A DNA stretch of 64,000 nucleotides, taken from the NCBI RefSeq assembly GCF_007997035.1, contig NZ_VOSS01000001.1, positions 62,001-126,000 of the forward strand, in the 5' to 3' direction. This document shows, in pieces, positions 55,870 to 64,000 of this stretch (position 1 is the stretch's first letter; every line of letters begins with the position of its first letter). Both the position numbers and the translations under genes were made by a program. The notes beneath the pieces are model-generated. The model was not told the DNA's origin and did not search any database. It saw only the letters and a list, made by a program, of their open reading frames with translations. Origin of the DNA: Ralstonia sp. TCR112. Lineage in GTDB: Bacteria > Pseudomonadota > Gammaproteobacteria > Burkholderiales > Burkholderiaceae.

Positions 55870-56317
55870 TTTTTAAGCGCAACACCGAACACCGTTTTGA
55901 ATCAGTCACTTAAGGTGCTTGTCCGGGCAATGTCCACAACTGGTCCACAAGACTGTCCCGTGTCGGTGTGGATTTCCGCGCCCTTTTTTGAGGCGCGCCT
56001 CCGGTCTTCTCCAAATTCCCGCAAAACCCCCCTTGCCTGAATTTTAAGCAGGTCATCGGACTTCCTTTTGGATCAAGCACTTAGCGTGCTTGTTGAGGCA
56101 ATGTCCACAACCCATCCACAAGACTGTCCCGCAGCGGTGTGGATTACCCGCCGTTTTGCCGGGCCAGCGCGCGCTTTTTCATGGATGGACCGCGAAAACG
56201 CCGGTTGCATATTTTTTAAGCAAGACCCCGAACACCCTTTCGCATCAAGCACTTAGTTTGCTTGTTCGGGCAATGTCCACAACCCGTCCACAAGACTGTC
56301 CCGCCTGGCTGTGGATT
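55870..56317 (+). repeat. Three ~171-bp tandem repeats with hairpins and TCCACA words
   Basis: Conserved blocks of about 100 bases (55874-55974, 56045-56145, 56217-56317) are separated by variable 70-base spacers. Each has TAAGC, an inverted repeat (best in copy 2: CAAGCAC-N5-GTGCTTG, 56074-56092), AATGTCCACAAC, a second TCCACAAGACTGTCCCG, and TGTGGATT. Offsets between the same words are 171 and 172 bases. TCCACA and TGTGGATT resemble DnaA boxes with mismatches. Confidence 0.85.
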
Positions 56318-56517
56318 GCGCGGCCAGTCTCTTTCGTGACAGCGCGTTGACCGTCGCCCGCGCATGTCGCGATGCTGCGCCATCGTGTTGCCGAGGCAGG
56401 TCCGACGCGCTAGAGTGCTGCCTGTTTTTGCCGCAACGGACAGCGTTCGGGGACGCGGACGGCACGAGCACACCATCAGAATCACACTCCTTCCACAACG
56501 ACAAAACGGGTTGTCCA

Positions 56518-57138
56518 GTGTTTTCCATCATTCAAGCCGCCGGCTGGCCGATCTGGCCGCTGTTGATCGCCTCGGTGCTCGCACTCGCGCTCATCATCGA
56601 ACGCTTCGTCGCCCTGCAACGCAAGAAGATCATTCCGCCCAAGGTCTATGACGAGGCGCTGGCCGTCGCGCATCAGCGCCGCGCCACACCGGAAGTGGTG
56701 AATACGCTGGAACAGGGCTCGCCGCTGGGCCGCCTGCTAGCTGCCGCGCTGCGCCACGTGGTGCTGCATCCGAACACCACGCGCGATGCCGCCAAGGAAG
56801 TGGTGGAAGAAGCCGGCCAGAACGTTGCCCACCGCCTGGAGCGCTACCTGAACGCGCTTGGCACGATTGCCTCGGTGGCGCCGCTGATGGGCCTGTTCGG
56901 CACGGTCGTCGGCATGATCGAGATATTCGGCAGCCAGACCGCCGCGGGCACGAACCCGCAGGCGCTGGCGCACGGTATCTCGGTCGCGCTGTACAACACG
57001 GCGCTGGGCTTGGTGGTGGCCATCCCGACGCTGATCTTCTGGCGCTACTTCCGTGGCGTGGTGGATAACTACGTGGTCGAGCTGGAGCATCTGTCCACCA
57101 CGTACCTCGACGCGATCCTGCCGCCGCGGCGCGGCTGA
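56518..57138 (+). CDS. exbB: MotA/TolQ/ExbB proton channel family protein
   Basis: 206 residues from the GTG at 56518 (MFSIIQAAGWPIWPLLIAS); no ATG fits the family N terminus. Three membrane helices: PLLIASVLALALIIERFVAL, LGTIASVAPLMGLFGTVVGM and ISVALYNTALGLVVAIPTL, the last two lining the proton path. With ExbD it energises TonB-dependent outer-membrane transport or a related Tol-like function. ExbB and TolQ cannot be told apart by sequence alone; a tolR-like exbD follows 28 bases downstream. Confidence 0.92.
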   Translation: MFSIIQAAGWPIWPLLIASVLALALIIERFVALQRKKIIPPKVYDEALAVAHQRRATPEVVNTLEQGSPLGRLLAAALRHVVLHPNTTRDAAKEVVEEAGQNVAHRLERYLNALGTIASVAPLMGLFGTVVGMIEIFGSQTAAGTNPQALAHGISVALYNTALGLVVAIPTLIFWRYFRGVVDNYVVELEHLSTTYLDAILPPRRG

Positions 57139-57166
57139 TCCGGGCCACGCCTTACTGGAAACAGCC

Positions 57167-57595
57167 ATGCGCTTCCGCCCGCGCCGTGCCCGCGAAGAGC
57201 CGGAGATCAACCTGATCCCGCTGATCGACGTGCTGCTCGTGATCCTCATCTTCCTGATGATCACGACCACGTATTCCCGCTACACCGAACTGAAGGTCAA
57301 CCTGCCCACCGCCGAGGCTGAGAAAGCCACCGAGCGTCCGGGCCAGATCGTCGTGTCCGTCACCGCCAACGGCGTCTACTCTGTCGACAAGCAGGTGCTC
57401 GACACGCGCGATGTCACCAGCCTGGCCGATGCGCTCCGCAATGCCGCAGGCAAGGCCGGCGGCCCCGAGCCCATCGTCATCGTCAACGCCGATGCGCAAG
57501 CCGCGCACCAGGCAGTGGTCAATGTCATGGAAGCCGCGCGAGTGGCCGGTCTTTCGCACCTGACCTTCGCCACGCAAACCGGCAACGCCCGCTAA
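57167..57595 (+). CDS. exbD: Biopolymer transporter ExbD/TolR family
   Basis: 142 residues: cytoplasmic N terminus, one membrane helix with the proton-binding Asp in INLIPLIDVLLVILIFLMI, and a periplasmic domain (GQIVVSVTANGVYSVDKQVL, then PIVIVNADAQAAHQAVVNVM). Partner of the preceding ExbB. The gene lies 28 bases after exbB and 27 before lpxK, so a transcriptional unit through the LPS genes is likely. ExbD is favoured over TolR because tolA/tolB are absent. Confidence 0.92.
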   Translation: MRFRPRRAREEPEINLIPLIDVLLVILIFLMITTTYSRYTELKVNLPTAEAEKATERPGQIVVSVTANGVYSVDKQVLDTRDVTSLADALRNAAGKAGGPEPIVIVNADAQAAHQAVVNVMEAARVAGLSHLTFATQTGNAR

Positions 57596-57622
57596 GAGAC
57601 CGCTTCTCAACCACCATCACGC

Positions 57623-58672
57623 ATGCCCGTCGCCCAGCACCGTCTCGCCAGCTTCGTCACCCGCCAATGGCAGCAACGCGGCTGGTTTGCGTGGGTGATG
57701 TGGCCGCTGTCGTGGCTGTTTGGTGGGATCAGCGCGCTGCGCCGGCTGCTGTTCCGCCTTGGCGTGCTGCGCTCGGTGCGGCTGCCGATGCCGGTGGTGG
57801 TGATCGGCAATGTCACCGTGGGCGGCGCCGGCAAGACGCCCGCCGTGATTGCGCTGGCCTCGGCGCTAGCTGAAGCCGGCCTGCGCCCGGGCATCGTCTC
57901 GCGCGGCTACGGTGCGCAACTGAAGCATCCTCGCCCTGTGCGAGAACACTCTCGCGCAGAAGACGTGGGCGATGAACCGCTGCTGATCGCCCGCGCCACC
58001 GATCTGCCGGTGTGGGTCTTCCCCGACCGCGTGCTGTGCGCGCAGACGCTGCTGGCCTCGCACCCGGGCTGCAACGTGATCGTCTGCGACGACGGCCTGC
58101 AGCACTATCGCCTGCGCCGCGATATCGAAATCATTGTGTTCGACACGCGCATGGGCGGCAACGGCTTCCTGCTGCCCGCCGGCCCCCTGCGCGAACCGAT
58201 GACGCGCCGCCGTGACGCCACGCTCATCAACGATCCGAACTACCGCGCCACACCGGACCGCCCGGACGTGTTCGGCATGCACCTCGAGCTGCAGGACGCC
58301 TACAACCTGGCCGACCCCGCGCTGCGCCGCCCGCTGGCCCAGTTCGCCCGCATTGAAGGCGCGCAATTGCTGGCCGCGGCCGGCATCGGCAACCCCGAGC
58401 GCTTCTTCGCTTCGCTGCGCGCCGCCGGCCTCAAGCCGAGCACGCTGCCGCTGCCCGATCACTACGATTTCGCTGACAACCCGTTCACCGACAGCCACGC
58501 CGAGGTCATCCTGATCACCGAAAAGGATGCCGTAAAATGCGGCCATCTCGACGACCCGCGCATCTGGGTGGTGCCGACCACGCCGGTGGTCGACGCGGCG
58601 CTGGTCGAACAGGTCTGCCAGCGCGTGCGCGCCCTGGCCGATCGCGCAACGCTCAAGGCAAGCGCACAATAA
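57623..58672 (+). CDS. lpxK: Tetraacyldisaccharide 4'-kinase
   Basis: 349 residues. Phosphorylates the 4' position of the lipid A disaccharide precursor, the last step to lipid IVA, at the inner membrane. The P-loop-like [15 protein letters not shown] is intact, and [20 protein letters not shown] carries the conserved DDG-x-QH motif. An N-terminal hydrophobic segment provides membrane association. It belongs to a string exbB-exbD-lpxK-Trm112-kdsB, the conserved LPS cluster of Burkholderiales. Confidence 0.96.
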   Translation: MPVAQHRLASFVTRQWQQRGWFAWVMWPLSWLFGGISALRRLLFRLGVLRSVRLPMPVVVIGNVTVGGAGKTPAVIALASALAEAGLRPGIVSRGYGAQLKHPRPVREHSRAEDVGDEPLLIARATDLPVWVFPDRVLCAQTLLASHPGCNVIVCDDGLQHYRLRRDIEIIVFDTRMGGNGFLLPAGPLREPMTRRRDATLINDPNYRATPDRPDVFGMHLELQDAYNLADPALRRPLAQFARIEGAQLLAAAGIGNPERFFASLRAAGLKPSTLPLPDHYDFADNPFTDSHAEVILITEKDAVKCGHLDDPRIWVVPTTPVVDAALVEQVCQRVRALADRATLKASAQ

Positions 58673-58740
58673 CGCCACCCTTCCGCTGTACCGGCGCGCC
58701 GCCCTTCGCCTTGAGCGGCCGCCACGGAGCCTCTACCGCC

Positions 58741-58929
58741 ATGGACAATCGCCTGCTGGAAATCCTCGTCTGCCCGTTGTGCAAGGGCACGCTGCAACAC
58801 GACCGCGCCAATAACGAACTCATTTGCCACGTCGACAAGCTGGCCTACCCGATCCGCGACGGCATCCCCGTCATGCTGGCTGACGAAGCGCGCCAGACCG
58901 TGGAAGGCACGCCAGTCGATCCGGCCTGA
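58741..58929 (+). CDS. Trm112/UPF0434 family protein
   Basis: 62 residues. N-terminal zinc-ribbon-like sequence [14 protein letters not shown], then [20 protein letters not shown], the standard UPF0434 pattern. Eukaryotic Trm112 relatives activate methyltransferases; the bacterial role is not settled. Placed between lpxK and kdsB as in most Burkholderiales. Confidence 0.92.
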   Translation: MDNRLLEILVCPLCKGTLQHDRANNELICHVDKLAYPIRDGIPVMLADEARQTVEGTPVDPA

Positions 58930-58945
58930 TACGAAGGTCGCCGCC

Positions 58946-60766
<1,821 letters not shown>

Positions 60767-60790
60767 GCGCACCACGCAATACCCGCGACG

Positions 60791-60827
60791 AAAAAAGGCG
60801 CCTCGATCATGAGGCGCCCTTTTTTTT
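60791..60827 (+). terminator. Rho-independent terminator after adk
   Basis: AAAAAAGGCGCCTC-gatcat-GAGGCGCCCTTTTTTTT, 24 bases after the stop. Confidence 0.92.
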
Positions 60828-60924
60828 GCCCGATCGCCGACCGCTTCGCGCTACCATACGACGCTGAACTTGACGCGAACGTAAACGTCAAGTAACTCGC
60901 AAACCACACACAAGGAGACATGGC

Positions 60925-61683
60925 ATGGAGATTCGCGATCAGGTATTCATCGTCACCGGCGGCGCGTCGGGACTGGGCGCAGGCACGGCACGAACGTTGG
61001 CCGAAGCTGGCGGCAAGGTGGTGATTGCAGACCTGAACGAGGCCGCCGGCACCGCGCTGGCGCAGGAATTAGGCGGCCGCTTCGTGCGTTGCGACGTCAC
61101 GTCCGAGGCCGACGGGCAAGCGGTGGTGGACGCCGCCACGTCGCTGGGCACGCTGCGCGGGCTGGTGAACTGCGCGGGCATCGCGACAGCGTCGCGCACG
61201 GTGGGCAAGACGGGGCCGCACCCGCTGGACCAATTTGCACGCGTGATCAACATCAACCTGATCGGAACGTTCAACATGATCCGCCTGGCCGCGACGGCCA
61301 TGGCCGGCAACACGCCCAACGCCGGCGGCGAGCGCGGTGTGATCATCAACACGGCATCGGTGGCGGCATTTGACGGGCAGATTGGCCAGGCGGCCTACGC
61401 GGCGTCCAAGGGCGGCGTGGTGGCGATGACGCTGGCGATTGCGCGTGACCTGTCGCGCGACGGCATCCGCGTGATGACGATTGCACCGGGCATTTTCGAG
61501 ACGCCGATGCTGCTTGGCATGCCGGCCGAAGTGCAGGACGCCCTGGGCAAGATGGTGCCGTTCCCGCCGCGCCTCGGTAAGCCGGCGGAGTATGCGCAGC
61601 TTGCGCGCGCGATCGTCGAGAACCCGATGCTCAATGGCGAGACCATCCGCCTGGATGGCGCCATCCGCATGCAGCCGAAATAA
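60925..61683 (+). CDS. SDR family NAD-dependent dehydrogenase (3-hydroxyacyl-CoA type)
   Basis: 252 residues, with the cofactor motif [12 protein letters not shown], an Asp after the second strand (VVIADLNE) indicating NAD, and catalytic Tyr-x-x-x-Lys in [24 protein letters not shown] and [15 protein letters not shown] resemble the type II 3-hydroxyacyl-CoA dehydrogenase (HSD17B10-like) branch. Likely acts in beta-oxidation of short acyl-CoAs. AAGGAGACATGGC precedes the ATG. Confidence 0.88.
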   Translation: MEIRDQVFIVTGGASGLGAGTARTLAEAGGKVVIADLNEAAGTALAQELGGRFVRCDVTSEADGQAVVDAATSLGTLRGLVNCAGIATASRTVGKTGPHPLDQFARVININLIGTFNMIRLAATAMAGNTPNAGGERGVIINTASVAAFDGQIGQAAYAASKGGVVAMTLAIARDLSRDGIRVMTIAPGIFETPMLLGMPAEVQDALGKMVPFPPRLGKPAEYAQLARAIVENPMLNGETIRLDGAIRMQPK

Positions 61684-61700
61684 GCGCGGCAGTCAGGCCA

Positions 61701-62594
61701 TCAGGCGGCCGGCAGCGCCATCCGGCGGATCATCTGCCACGCGGCCTCGGCCGCCGGCGAAAGCGACCTGTCATGCCGCCGCGCCAGCACGATGGCGCGG
61801 GTCTCCTTGGGCGACAGCGGCACCGCCACCAATGGCGACGAGGACGGCAGCGGCAACGACAGCGACGGCACCACCCCCGCGCCGATGCCCGCTTCGACCA
61901 TCCCGAAGACAGCACTGCTGTGGCCCATCTCCTGCGCAACCTCAGGTTGGACGCCGTGGCGCAGGAAGATGCGGTCGATCAGCGGTCGACTGCCCGAGGC
62001 GTGATCGAGCAGGACGACCGCTGTGCGATGCAGATCTTTCCACCGCACGCTGCTGCGCTGCGCGAACGGGTGATCCCTGCGACAGACCAGGCAGAACGGA
62101 TCGATCAGCAGCGGCTCGGTCCACAGGCCTTCGGTATCGAGCGGCTCCACCACCACACCGAAATCGGCGCCGCCCGTGCGGATCAATTGCAGCGTGTCGA
62201 CCTGGACGGAGTCACGCACGATCATGCGGATGTCCGGATAGCGCACCGCACACTCGGCCACATACACCGGCATCAGCCGTGTCGACACGGTCGGGCTGGA
62301 CGCCACCACCACGCGTCCGCGCCGCTGCTCGCCGACCTGGCGCGCCTGTTGCAACGTGTCGTCCAGATCGGCCACGAGGCGATCCAGCGCCGTCGCCAGC
62401 GAGCGCCCCACTTCCGTCAACACGACTTCGCGCGTGGTGCGGTCCAGCAACTTCAAGCCCAGTTCGCCTTCCAGCTCCGAGATCGAACGGCTCACGGCCG
62501 GCTGCGTCAGGCCGATGGTGTCGCCCGCTCGGCTGAAGCTGTGCGCGCGTGCCACCGCGAGAAAGACGCGCAACTGGCGCAAGGTCACATTCAT
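61701..62594 (-). CDS. LysR-family transcriptional regulator
   Basis: 297 residues from the ATG at 62594 (MNVTLRQLRVFLAVARAHSF); the frame is open to 62678 without a ribosome site. HTH: RAGDTIGLTQPAVSRSISEL. The C-terminal effector domain is complete. It is divergent from the bile-acid-symporter-family gene, and a dyad ATTGAT-TCG-ATCAAT lies in the 119-base region between them, consistent with direct regulation of that transporter. Confidence 0.93.
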   Translation of the reverse strand: MNVTLRQLRVFLAVARAHSFSRAGDTIGLTQPAVSRSISELEGELGLKLLDRTTREVVLTEVGRSLATALDRLVADLDDTLQQARQVGEQRRGRVVVASSPTVSTRLMPVYVAECAVRYPDIRMIVRDSVQVDTLQLIRTGGADFGVVVEPLDTEGLWTEPLLIDPFCLVCRRDHPFAQRSSVRWKDLHRTAVVLLDHASGSRPLIDRIFLRHGVQPEVAQEMGHSSAVFGMVEAGIGAGVVPSLSLPLPSSSPLVAVPLSPKETRAIVLARRHDRSLSPAAEAAWQMIRRMALPAA

Positions 62595-62609
62595 GCTGAC
62601 GACGTATGA

Positions 62610-62624
62610 ATTGATTCGATCAAT
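62610..62624. promoter_or_regulatory. Probable LysR-type binding box
   Basis: ATTGAT-tcg-ATCAAT, perfect dyad with a T-N11-A fit, between the divergent LysR and transporter genes, 16 bases from the regulator start. Confidence 0.5.
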
Positions 62625-62713
62625 GCATTTGTATTCTAGATAGGGATGTTGTGCAATAGCGGCTATCCCGCCATCCAATCCGCGCCGTCACGTAATGGTG
62701 GCGGCGCACGCAC

Positions 62714-63745
62714 ATGAAGATCCCGCTGTTGTCTCCGTTGTTGTCCCAGATCGATGGGTTCATTCGCGCCATGCTGGTGATGGTCGCACTGGCCCTCTTC
62801 TTCCCGGCGCTTGGCGCGAGCGATGGGCCGCTGCGGCTGGACATCGTCACCATCGTCGGCGTGTCACTGGTGTTCTTCCTGCACGGCGCGGCGCTCTCGC
62901 GCGAGAAGATCGTCGAAGGCGCGCGCAACTGGCGGCTGCATCTGTTCGTGCAGAGCTGCACGTTCATCCTGTTTCCGCTGATCGGCGCGGTCATTCTGTT
63001 TGTCTGCAAGCCGTTCATTCCGGCCGAGCTGCTGCTGGGCGTGTTCTATCTGTGCGCGCTGCCGTCGACGGTGTCGTCGTCGGTGGCAATGACGGCCATG
63101 GCCAAGGGCAATGTGCCGGCCGCCATCTTCAACGCGACCATCTCAGGGCTGATCGGCATGATCGCCACGCCGCTGCTGATGAGCTTCGTGATCCAGGCGT
63201 CGGGCGCGGACCTGTCGGTCGGCAAGGCGCTGCTGGGCGTGGCCGAGCAACTGCTGCTGCCATTCGTGCTGGGTCAGTTGCTGCGCCCGGTCATCGGCGG
63301 GTTCATCAACAAGCACAAGGCGATCATCAACAAGGTGGATCGCGCGGTGATCCTGCTGATCGTGTTCAACTCGTTTGCCGACTCGACGCACGCGGGTGTG
63401 TGGTCGAAGTATCCGTGGGAGACCATCGTGGCCGTGGCCGTGATGAGCGGCGCGTTGCTGTTCGTCGTGCTTGGTGCGACGACATGGCTGTCGCGGCGCG
63501 CGGGTTTCAACCTGGCCGACGAAATCACTGCCGTGTTCTGCGGCTCGAAGAAGAGCTTGGCGAACGGCGTGCCGATGGCGAAGATCCTGTTTGCCGGCAA
63601 CCCGGCGCTGGGGCTGATCGTGCTGCCGCTGATGATTTATCACCAGCTGCAGCTGATCGTGTGCTCGACGCTGGCGCGCAGGTACGCGGATCGCGTTGCG
63701 CAGGCGGAGGATGGCGCTAACGCTCCGGCCAGCCGCCCGGCCTGA
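62714..63745 (+). CDS. Bile acid:sodium symporter-like (SBF) transporter
   Basis: 343 residues, about nine to ten helices. Conserved SBF features: FFLHGAALSREKIVEG early, LPSTVSSSVAMTAMAKGNVP in the middle and FCGSKKSLANGVPMAKILF, matching the Na+-coupled family whose members move bile acids, pantothenate or keto acids. Likely substrate here is an organic acid. A C-terminal Ala/Pro tail is cytoplasmic. Divergent LysR upstream is the likely regulator. Confidence 0.9.
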   Translation: MKIPLLSPLLSQIDGFIRAMLVMVALALFFPALGASDGPLRLDIVTIVGVSLVFFLHGAALSREKIVEGARNWRLHLFVQSCTFILFPLIGAVILFVCKPFIPAELLLGVFYLCALPSTVSSSVAMTAMAKGNVPAAIFNATISGLIGMIATPLLMSFVIQASGADLSVGKALLGVAEQLLLPFVLGQLLRPVIGGFINKHKAIINKVDRAVILLIVFNSFADSTHAGVWSKYPWETIVAVAVMSGALLFVVLGATTWLSRRAGFNLADEITAVFCGSKKSLANGVPMAKILFAGNPALGLIVLPLMIYHQLQLIVCSTLARRYADRVAQAEDGANAPASRPA

Positions 63746-64000
63746 TCAGCGCGAGCCCACCAAACCCGCGAATTCCGCTTCAGGCCAGTGGTAGGTGCGC
63801 ACCCAAGCGTGGCCGCCATCGGCCGTCTCCAGCCAGTCACGGCTGACCGGCACACCACCCAGGGCTTCGTAGAAGCCGATCGCGGCGGTGTTCGCCTCGT
63901 ACACGAGCAGATGCAACTGTGTGATGCCCTGAGCGGCGGCCCAGTGCGCCGCTTCGCTCATCAGGCGCTTGCCGACGCCATGGCCGCGTGAGGCTGGCAG
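63746..64000 (-). CDS. GNAT-family N-acetyltransferase, 5'-truncated
   Basis: C-terminal part (84 codons visible), frame still open at the window edge. The acetyl-CoA-binding loop is RGHGVGKRL and the following LHLLVYEANTAAIGFYEALG is the typical GNAT motif B region. Transfers an acetyl group to an unknown amine. The start lies outside the window. Confidence 0.88.
   Translation of the reverse strand: MPASRGHGVGKRLMSEAAHWAAAQGITQLHLLVYEANTAAIGFYEALGGVPVSRDWLETADGGHAWVRTYHWPEAEFAGLVGSR

Larger units (their letters stand above)
55486..56517. other. 1-kb non-coding region between xseA and exbB
   Basis: No gene with support. It contains the palindrome TGTCAAGCTTGACA (55592-55605), a perfect DnaA box TTATCCACA (55749-55757) plus a near-match at 55792-55800 (reverse of TTATCCACC), and an array of about 171-bp repeats (55870-56317) described separately. 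The exbB promoter must also lie here. Confidence 0.6.

Noticed and set aside
55700-56317. The repeat array as the chromosomal origin
   Set aside because: No dnaA, dnaN, gyrB or rpmH nearby, and only one box is a perfect DnaA site; kept as DnaA-box-like, not oriC.
56068-56350. Two overlapping 62- and 86-codon frames in the repeat region as one gene
   Set aside because: They lie in different frames, lack ribosome sites, and repeat spacing changes the frame between copies; kept only as a possible tiny-peptide observation.

Overview
The window looks like chromosomal DNA of a Ralstonia-type betaproteobacterium (Burkholderiales). This rests on high GC by eye, typical Burkholderiales gene pairs (clpS-clpA next to a cold-shock gene and icd; exbB-exbD-lpxK-Trm112-kdsB-adk; xseA beside sodB), a 222-residue Adk and Ralstonia-style small secreted proteins. 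The genus is an inference; no rRNA or tRNA is present to confirm it.

Layout. 1-9 kb: partial flavin monooxygenase, dut, clpA/clpS, a cold-shock gene with a long leader, a DUF4126 membrane protein, a structured phage-leader-like non-coding locus around a 59-codon frame, a membrane protein, icd and an orphan dehydrogenase small subunit. 9-16 kb: exported proteins (Ala/Lys-rich peptide, metallophosphoesterase lipoprotein coupled to a di-heme peroxidase, DUF192, Tat-type metallo-beta-lactamase-fold protein, MliC-like lysozyme inhibitor). 15-23 kb: LysR regulators with a DHA2 exporter, DoxX, a gamma-glutamyltransferase and an MHS symporter. 23-30 kb: zinc metallopeptidase, SDR, Ada-AlkA fusion with Ogt (alkylation repair), a DMT exporter, and a lone HipA-like protein with a degenerate kinase core behind an AT-rich stretch. 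30-42 kb: exported M20 hydrolase plus PheC-like dehydratase, TetA-like exporter, a secreted DPYTDGA-repeat protein, an HD-GYP c-di-GMP phosphodiesterase overlapping a fused betaine-type ABC protein, a TauE-like and a GntP-like permease, and small exported proteins. 42-50 kb: second MHS symporter, NAD-binding protein, HU, and a compact operon (IclR regulator, amino-acid ABC transporter, hutG, hutD) for uptake and breakdown of histidine or its formimino intermediates. 50-64 kb: small exported proteins, DUF2167 with a site-2-type protease, Fe-SOD, xseA, a large repeat-filled intergenic region, exbBD, LPS genes (lpxK, kdsB), adk, an SDR, a LysR with divergent bile-acid-symporter-family transporter, and a truncated GNAT acetyltransferase.

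Two points change how the annotation is read. First, six genes (LysR at 16.0 kb, pheC-like 32.4 kb, TauE 39.1 kb, GntP 41.4 kb, IclR 49.9 kb, adk 60.1 kb) each carry a frameshift repaired by adding exactly one base, mostly fitting a shortened G/C run. Because adk is essential, base-calling error is likelier than pseudogene formation. Second, the best candidates for undescribed biology are non-coding: a folded RNA-like locus with two related stem-bounded structures (5.55-6.03 kb), and a roughly 171-bp tandem repeat array with hairpins and DnaA-box-like words between xseA and exbB (55.7-56.3 kb).
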